Below are positions 53,048 through 64,000 of a stretch of 64,000 bases of DNA, in pieces. The stretch covers positions 1 through 64,000 of the forward strand of contig NZ_RAQQ01000018.1 in assembly GCF_003610785.1 (NCBI RefSeq), written 5' to 3'. The position numbers and the translations under genes were made by a program. Each line of letters begins with the position of its first letter. Position 1 is the first letter of the stretch. The notes below the pieces were generated by a model, which searched no databases, was not told the origin of the DNA, and was given only the letters and a program-made list of their open reading frames with translations. The DNA is from Micromonospora globbae. GTDB taxonomy: Bacteria > Actinomycetota > Actinomycetes > Mycobacteriales > Micromonosporaceae.

Positions 53048-55717
53048 ATGGCCATTCGGACGTGGGGCAAACTGCTGCTCACAGCGCTCGGGGTGAGCGT
53101 GCTGGCCGGGGCCGGTCAGCTGGGCGTCGCGTACGGCTTCGGCATCGTACGGCTCACCGGCGCCTTCACCGGGGCGACCGTCAACCAGTGGCCGGCCCAG
53201 CTCGTGTGGGTCGCCTGGTTCGCGGCGAACGCCGCCGTCGCCGGCGCGGTGCTCGCCGGGCGCCTCGCGCGCCGCGGTCCGGTGCCGGCCACCACCGGCC
53301 GGCACCTCGCCGTCGGCGCGGCCGCCGCGCTGGGCGCCACCGCTGTCGCGCCGCTGTGCATGCAGCCCGCCCGGGCCGCGGAGCTGATCTCCGTCGACCC
53401 GGTGTTCGCGGTCGGCATCTGCGCCGTCCTCGGCGCGGTCGTCGGCGCCGGCGCGGCCATCGCCGTGCTGCTCAACCCACCGCTCGGCTGGAACGTGGCG
53501 GCGGTGGCCGGCGCCGTCTGGCTGCTGGCGCTGCTCTCCGCGCTGCCGTCCCTCGGGGCGAGCGGCCCGCTGCGCACGGTCCGGCTCGGCGTGCTGGAGC
53601 CCACCTGGCTGGACGCCGACGCGGCCCAGCGGCTGTCGCTGTTCCTGCTGCCGATCGTGGCGCTGCTCGCGGGGGCGTCCACCGCCGGGCTGGCCCGCTG
53701 GCGGGGTCAGGTACCGCTCGTCAGCGGTGCGACCGGGGTGGCCGGCCCGGTGCTGGTGGCCTTCGCCTACCTGACCGCCGGGCCCGGCGACGCGGTGGAC
53801 CGGTACCAGACGACGCCGTACTACGGCGCGCTCATCGCGGTGGCCGCCGGAGCCCTCGGCGCGGCCGCCGCGGCCCTGCTGCGCTGGCCGGCCGGCACCC
53901 GGACCACGGGCGCGCACGCCATCACGCCGAGCGCCGTCCTTCCCCCGCTGCCCGCCGGTCCGGCGCTGCCGCCGACCGGTACGCGGCCCGGTCAGCCGGA
54001 CGAGAACGCGGACCCGGCCGGCGCCGACCTCGCCGTACGCCCGACCGGCACGGTCACGTCACCGGACGCCCTTCCCGTCACGGGCCTCACCGGACCGACG
54101 ACCGCCCGCACCGCCCCCGTGCACTGGGACTGGCCGGAGACGGGGAGCGCCACCCGGTCGTGGCCGACGGACGACCGCCGGCGGCCGCTCGTCGACGACC
54201 CGGCCTCGGCGCCGCTCACCGTCGAGTCGACGCTGGGCCGTCCGGCCGGCACCGCCTCGGAGGCGCCCGATGCCGCGTCCGGCGCCACGGGCGCCACGCC
54301 TCCGGCCGCCGCCGAGGACACCGGCGTCGAGCCCTCGGCCGCCGAGGGCGCCGGGGCGCGGCGCAGGTCGGCGGCCCGGAAGCGGACGTCGTCGGGCCCC
54401 GCCGACCCGGCTCCGACGGGCTCGGTCACCGAGGCGACGGGCCGGACGGCGACGCCGGCCGAGGTGCCGTCGGCTGCCGAGGGGTCCTCGGCAGCGCCGT
54501 CGTCGCCGTCCGCGAGCGCCGCCGCGTCCACCACCGAGGCGACGCCGACCGAGGGGACCGGCGCGGACGCACCGACGCCGCGACCGCGCCGCACCCGCAA
54601 GGGCCGGTCCTCGACCAGCCGTACCGGCGCGGACGCGCCGGCCGCGGCCACCGCCACCGGCGCATCCGGGCCGGCCGGCGGCGCGGACGCCACGGCCGCC
54701 ACTGCGGAGACCTCACCCCCGACCGGCGCCACGTCCGCAGCCACCGCGCCCACGACCGGCACGGCGGACGCCGCACCGTCGGCCGCCGGCACGGCCACGG
54801 CCGGAAGCGTCGGCAGCGCGGCCACGGCTGGAAGCGTCGGCAGCGCGGCCACGGCCGCAAGCGTCGACGTCACGGCCACGCACGCCGGCGTCGACGCCAC
54901 GGCCGGCAGCGCGGGCGCCGTAGCGGCGGACGGCGTCGGACGTGCCGCGGCGCCCGAAGGCCACCCCGGTGCGGACGCCCCGGCCCGCCCGTCGGCACCG
55001 GCACCCGACCGCGCCGCCCCACCCGCCGCCGACCAGGTGGCGACCACGCCGCCCACCGGCGGACGCGTCACCGCCGCACCGGCAGCCGACGACCGCGCAA
55101 CCGGTGACGACGACACGACGAGCGAGCCGCTCCCGAGCGGCACCGCCACGGCCTCGGGCGAGAAGACGGCGGCCACCTCGCGGCTCGGCGACGACCCGAC
55201 GGCCGGGACGGGCACGGACACGTCGTCCTGGCGGCTGACGCCGGCCTGGCCGGTCCCCCGGCGCACACCGCCCGCGGCGGCCGAACCGGCCCACCCGGAC
55301 GCACCGGAGAAGCCGTCCGAGGCGACGCCGCGGGCCCGGCACCGCGCCCCGCTGCCCGACCTCCACCGGGCCGCGAACTGGGAGGCCCTCGCCACCGCCC
55401 GCCGCGCCGGACCGGTGTCGACCGGTACGCCCACCACCCCGGTGAACGGCGCCGCGACGGACGACGGCGAGGACGACGCCCCACCGCCGGCCACGGAGGC
55501 GGCGCAGCCGAACGGGCGTGAACGCAGCCGGCTCGGGCTGTTCCGGCGCAACCGCTCCCGGAATCCGGAGACCGAGGAAGCGGAGCCGTTGGCGGCGCAG
55601 GACGAGGAGTACGTCGACTGGGTGGCGGGGCTGGGCCGGCCACTGGCCGACAACGAGCCCGAGCAGGAGAGCGGCCGGCGCTCGCTGCGCTCCACCGGCC
55701 GCCACCACCGGGACTGA
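53048..55717 (+). CDS. Membrane protein with a very long low-complexity tail
   Basis: The 889-residue protein has about seven hydrophobic helices in the first 270 residues (MAIRTWGKLLLTALGVSVLA onward). Some 600 residues rich in Ala, Thr, Pro and Gly follow, with local repeats such as GSVGSAATA. The C-terminus is basic-acidic (RSRLGLFRRNRSRNPETEEAEP) and ends with EYVDWVAGLG. No enzymatic domain is recognised. GTG 53030 or 53039 are alternative starts. It is a lone gene between the cupin and a terminator. Confidence 0.75.
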   Translation: MAIRTWGKLLLTALGVSVLAGAGQLGVAYGFGIVRLTGAFTGATVNQWPAQLVWVAWFAANAAVAGAVLAGRLARRGPVPATTGRHLAVGAAAALGATAVAPLCMQPARAAELISVDPVFAVGICAVLGAVVGAGAAIAVLLNPPLGWNVAAVAGAVWLLALLSALPSLGASGPLRTVRLGVLEPTWLDADAAQRLSLFLLPIVALLAGASTAGLARWRGQVPLVSGATGVAGPVLVAFAYLTAGPGDAVDRYQTTPYYGALIAVAAGALGAAAAALLRWPAGTRTTGAHAITPSAVLPPLPAGPALPPTGTRPGQPDENADPAGADLAVRPTGTVTSPDALPVTGLTGPTTARTAPVHWDWPETGSATRSWPTDDRRRPLVDDPASAPLTVESTLGRPAGTASEAPDAASGATGATPPAAAEDTGVEPSAAEGAGARRRSAARKRTSSGPADPAPTGSVTEATGRTATPAEVPSAAEGSSAAPSSPSASAAASTTEATPTEGTGADAPTPRPRRTRKGRSSTSRTGADAPAAATATGASGPAGGADATAATAETSPPTGATSAATAPTTGTADAAPSAAGTATAGSVGSAATAGSVGSAATAASVDVTATHAGVDATAGSAGAVAADGVGRAAAPEGHPGADAPARPSAPAPDRAAPPAADQVATTPPTGGRVTAAPAADDRATGDDDTTSEPLPSGTATASGEKTAATSRLGDDPTAGTGTDTSSWRLTPAWPVPRRTPPAAAEPAHPDAPEKPSEATPRARHRAPLPDLHRAANWEALATARRAGPVSTGTPTTPVNGAATDDGEDDAPPPATEAAQPNGRERSRLGLFRRNRSRNPETEEAEPLAAQDEEYVDWVAGLGRPLADNEPEQESGRRSLRSTGRHHRD

Positions 55718-55736
55718 ACCGGGACTGACCGCCACG

Positions 55737-55768
55737 ACGACGCCCGGGGCCCTCGCCCCGGGCGTCGT
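55737..55768. terminator. Bidirectional hairpin terminator
   Basis: A perfect 14-bp stem (acgacgcccggggc at 55737-55750 with 55755-55768) with a 4-nt loop lies between the convergent membrane-protein and thiC genes. On the plus strand it is followed by tccgtgt. It probably ends transcription from both sides. Confidence 0.75.
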
Positions 55769-55833
55769 TCCGTGTGGACAGCCCGCCGCCGACCAGGCGG
55801 ACAACCCGGTCAGGGTGGGCGGCCCACCGCCGG

Positions 55834-61311
<5,478 letters not shown>

Positions 61312-61318
<7 letters not shown>

Positions 61319-61938
61319 GTCAGCGCCTCGATCAGCTCGGCCGTGGCACGGGCCGGGTCGGCCGCCGTGGACAGCGCGCCGACCACGGCGACCCCGTACG
61401 CGCCGGCCGCCCGCAGCGCCGGCACGTCGGCCGCGGTCACGCCACCGATGGCGACCACCGGCACGTCGACGGCCTCCGCCACGGCCCGCACACCCGCCAC
61501 TCCGATCGGCGGCGGCAGCCCCTCCTTGGTGGCCGTCGGTCGGCACGGGCCGACCCCGAGGTAGCCGGCCCCGGCCGCGACCGCCGCGACCGCGGCGCCC
61601 GGTTCCCGGGCCGTGGCACCGAGCACGGCGGCCGGTCCGAGCACCCGCCGTGCGGCGTCGACCGGCAGGTCGTCCGCGCCGACGTGCCCACCGGCGGCGC
61701 CGACCGCGAGCGCCACGTGCAACCGGTCGTTGACGAGGCAGGTCGCCCCGTACGGCGTGCAGAGATCGACCACCCGGCGGGCCAGGTCGTACGCCTCGCG
61801 GTCGGTGGCGGAGTCCTCGACCCGGACCTGCGCCACGAGGTCGGCGCGGGCCACCGGGAGGGCGGCCCGGACGACGGCGAGCGGATCGCGCCCGGGTCGG
61901 GTGTCGGTGATGAGATGCAGTCGTCCCAGGGACGGCAC
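61312..61938 (-). CDS. thiE: Thiamine-phosphate synthase ThiE
   Basis: The 208-residue enzyme joins HMP-PP and thiazole phosphate. Canonical motifs are present: CLVNDRLHVALAVGAAGGHVG (split by a single domain loop), LGATAREPG and VGPCRPTATKEG. It is the first gene of the operon, starting at GTG 61938, with the ribosome site GGGAGGAG directly behind the TPP riboswitch. Confidence 0.95.
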
Positions 61939-61950
61939 GGCAACACTCCT

Positions 61951-62035
61951 CCCTGCGCCGGCATTACCCGGATCAGGTTCGACGGTCGGGGGCTACCAGC
62001 CCCCCTCTCAGCCCGGTACACCGGGCTCCCGTGGG
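61951..62035 (-). ncRNA. TPP riboswitch (THI element)
   Basis: On the minus strand the conserved blocks appear in order: CACGGGAGCCC, GGGCTGAGAGG, a variable GGGGGCTGGTAGCCCCC stem, GAACCTGATCCGGGTAATGCC and GGCGCAGGGAG. The last block overlaps the thiE ribosome site, so thiamine pyrophosphate binding should block translation and lower expression of the seven-gene operon. Confidence 0.96.
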
Positions 62036-62039
62036 TCAC

Positions 62040-62339
62040 TTGCGGGCTCACCGTACGACAGATCGGGCCGCCCTGCCAAGGTGGTCTCGCCGACACCTCG
62101 CCCCGGGCGCCCGGGTTGGGCGCTTCATGTGGTCCTGTTCGGATTGTCGCCCGCTGTTGCGAAACCGTTACCGGGCGGCATCTTGCCGGACATGCATCTA
62201 CCGGCATTAATTTGTTCAGCGAATCGACATAAATGCTCGGTGCGGACGCCATGGCCCGGCGCCCGCGTCGATCCATCCGGGACGGTCTTCGGCGAGCCGG
62301 CCCCCGCGATCCCCTGTCCACTGAGACACAGGAGGCGGC
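62040..62339. promoter_or_regulatory. Divergent region, thiamine operon / secreted protein gene
   Basis: The stretch between the riboswitch and the secreted-protein gene holds both promoters. Bases 62195-62240 (cattaatttgttcagcg, cgacataaatgc) are the most AT-rich part of the region and the likeliest promoter of the rightward gene. gttgcgaaaccgttaccgg (62156-62174) has the look of a sugar-repressor site, but this is weak. Confidence 0.4.
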
Positions 62340-64000
62340 GTGTCCCGAACTCGTCGTGCCCGCGTACCCGTCACAGCGACCCTGCTCTCCCTCGCCCTCG
62401 CATCCACCACCCTCTTCGGCACCCCGGCCGCCGCGCAGGCGGCACCGGCAGCCGCGCAGGCCGCACCGGTCGGCGGCCCGGCACCGCAGGCAGCCGCGCA
62501 AGAAGCGGCGACCCTGGTGACCCAGGCCCTACCCCAGGCGGCGCCCGCCGCCGACGAGCCCTTCTCGGTCCTGGTCTTCTCGAAGACCGCCGGGTTCCGG
62601 CACGACTCGATCCCCAGCGGCATCGCGGCGATCCAGGCGCTCGGCGCGGAGCACGGCTTCACCGTCGACACCACCGAGGACGGCGGCGCGTTCACCGACG
62701 CCAACCTCGCGAAGTACCAGGCGGTGATCTGGCTCTCGACCACCGGCGACGTCCTCGACGGCGAGCAGCAGGCGGCGTTCGAGCGCTACATCCAGGGCGG
62801 TGGCGGCTACGTCGGCATCCACGCGGCCTCGGACACCGAGTACAGCTGGGCGTGGTACGGCGACCTGGTCGGCGCGTACTTCGCCAGCCACCCGGCGAAC
62901 CAGCAGGCCACGGTCAAGGTGGAGGACCACGCCCACCCGGCCACCGCCCACCTGCCGGAGCGCTGGTCGCGCTTCGACGAGTGGTACAACTACCAGTCCA
63001 ACCCGCGCCCCGACGTCCACGTCCTGGCCAGCCTGGACGAGACCAGCTACTCCCCCGGCGCCGGCGCGATGGGCGCCGACCACCCGATCGCCTGGTGCCA
63101 CGACTTCGAGGGCGGCCGCTCCTGGTACACCGGCGGCGGGCACACCCGGGAGTCGTACGCGGAGCCGGAGTTCCTGGCCCACCTGCTCGGCGGCATCCGG
63201 ACGGCGGCCGGCGTCGCCGACGCCGACTGCGGCGCCTCGCTGACCGCGAGCTTCGAGAAGGTCACCCTCGACAGCAACACCAGCAACCCGATGGAGCTGG
63301 ACGTCGCACCGGACGGGCGCGTCTTCTACATCGAGCGCGACGGCCGGGTGCAGATCGTCAAGCCGGACACCGGCAACACGGTGACCGCCGTCGACCTGGA
63401 CGTCTTCACCGGCAACGAGGACGGCCTCATCGGCATCCGGCTCGACCCGGACTTCGCCACGAACAACTGGGTCTACCTCTACTACGCCCCCAACGACGGC
63501 ATCGCCCGCAACCTGCTGTCCCGTTTCACGGTCACCGGTGACACCATCGACCCGGCGAGCGAGAAGCAGGTCCTGCGGGTCGACACGCAGCGCAACACCT
63601 GCTGCCACGCCGGCGGGAGCATGGCCTTCGACTCGGCGGGCAACCTCTACCTGGCCACCGGCGACAACACCAACCCGTTCGAGTCGGACGCGTTCACCCC
63701 GATCGACGAGCGGCCGGGCCGGGCCGACTACGACGCGCAGCGCACCTCCGGAAACACCAACGACCTGCGCGGCAAGGTGCTGCGGATCCACCCGGAGGAC
63801 GACGGGACGTACACGGTGCCGGAGGGCAACCTCTTCGCCCCGGGCACCGCGAAGACCCGGCCGGAGATCTACGCCATGGGCTTCCGCAACCCGTTCCGGA
63901 TCGGCATCGACCCGGCCACGGACACCCTCTACGTCGCCGACTACGGTCCGGACGCCAGCGCCGCGAACCCCAACCGGGGCCCCGAGGGGACCGTGGAGTG
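62340..64000 (+). CDS. Secreted ThuA plus PQQ-type sugar dehydrogenase protein (cut by window end)
   Basis: The protein starts at GTG 62340, five bases after AGGAGG, and is open to the last base (at least 553 residues). It has a signal peptide (RVPVTATLLSLALASTTLFG, cut near PAAAQA) and a ThuA trehalose-utilisation-like domain (about 75-290: FSVLVFSKTAGFRHDSI, GGGYVGIHAASD, WYTGGGHTRESY). The glucose/sorbosone dehydrogenase beta-propeller then begins (PMELDVAPDGRVFYIERDG, GLIGIRLDPDF, GFRNPFRIGIDP). Further domains probably lie beyond the window. It is likely an exported carbohydrate-oxidising or carbohydrate-binding enzyme. Confidence 0.9.
   Translation, partial: MSRTRRARVPVTATLLSLALASTTLFGTPAAAQAAPAAAQAAPVGGPAPQAAAQEAATLVTQALPQAAPAADEPFSVLVFSKTAGFRHDSIPSGIAAIQALGAEHGFTVDTTEDGGAFTDANLAKYQAVIWLSTTGDVLDGEQQAAFERYIQGGGGYVGIHAASDTEYSWAWYGDLVGAYFASHPANQQATVKVEDHAHPATAHLPERWSRFDEWYNYQSNPRPDVHVLASLDETSYSPGAGAMGADHPIAWCHDFEGGRSWYTGGGHTRESYAEPEFLAHLLGGIRTAAGVADADCGASLTASFEKVTLDSNTSNPMELDVAPDGRVFYIERDGRVQIVKPDTGNTVTAVDLDVFTGNEDGLIGIRLDPDFATNNWVYLYYAPNDGIARNLLSRFTVTGDTIDPASEKQVLRVDTQRNTCCHAGGSMAFDSAGNLYLATGDNTNPFESDAFTPIDERPGRADYDAQRTSGNTNDLRGKVLRIHPEDDGTYTVPEGNLFAPGTAKTRPEIYAMGFRNPFRIGIDPATDTLYVADYGPDASAANPNRGPEGTVE

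Overview
The window is 64 kb of very GC-rich, gene-dense DNA from an actinomycete, most likely Micromonosporaceae (Micromonospora-like). This is inferred from codon use, many GTG/TTG starts and GTGA/ATGA gene overlaps, a complete conservon (cvnA-B-C-D), an XRE/DUF397 pair, an F420-type LLM oxidoreductase, GroEL1 with a His-rich tail, and several intergenic palindrome families. No rRNA, tRNA, CRISPR array, transposase or phage gene was seen.

Layout. A leftward (minus-strand) housekeeping backbone runs through the first 40 kb: rplM-rpsI, glmM, glmS, acpS, nnr (NAD(P)HX repair), alr, an alpha/beta hydrolase, tsaE, tsaB, rimI, tsaD and groES-groEL. Cargo modules interrupt it. They are: XRE/DUF397, a methyltransferase and a YbaK deacylase (4.6-7.3 kb); a xylose-type ABC importer with a ROK regulator (7.3-12.0 kb); an ArsR-like regulator and a DUF4142 protein (12.1-13.7 kb); a heterodimeric ABC exporter (13.8-17.4 kb); ung and an XRE protein (20.0-21.6 kb); a small type VII-like protein with a DUF1023 hydrolase (26.7-28.6 kb); and an aminotransferase, PadR regulator and FtsX-type ABC transporter (31.0-36.5 kb).

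Right half. A MazF-type toxin-antitoxin pair, a SAM methyltransferase and a HemD protein fused to a winged helix precede the conservon (42.2-46.8 kb). A lone LivJ-like lipoprotein is divergent from the conservon. A sulfonate/nitrate/taurine-type ABC importer follows, split into two divergent halves and joined to an LLM monooxygenase and a cupin (48.7-53.0 kb). Next come a membrane protein with a very long low-complexity tail and a seven-gene thiamine operon (thiE-thiO-thiS-thiG-thiE/tenI-like-thiD-thiC) behind a TPP riboswitch. The window ends inside a secreted ThuA plus sugar-dehydrogenase protein.

The most unusual signals are non-coding. A 58-bp near-perfect palindrome splits a molybdopterin oxidoreductase gene, and removing it in silico restores one frame. 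Two large hairpins share an identical 24-nt loop but have unrelated, internally complementary stems, and one lies in the coding tail of the thiE/tenI-like gene. A GATCATGA-centred palindrome recurs behind C-rich 3' ends of genes. There is also a G19 tract and a five-copy 23-bp tandem repeat. Among proteins, the ABC exporter pair has exactly complementary degenerate ATP sites.
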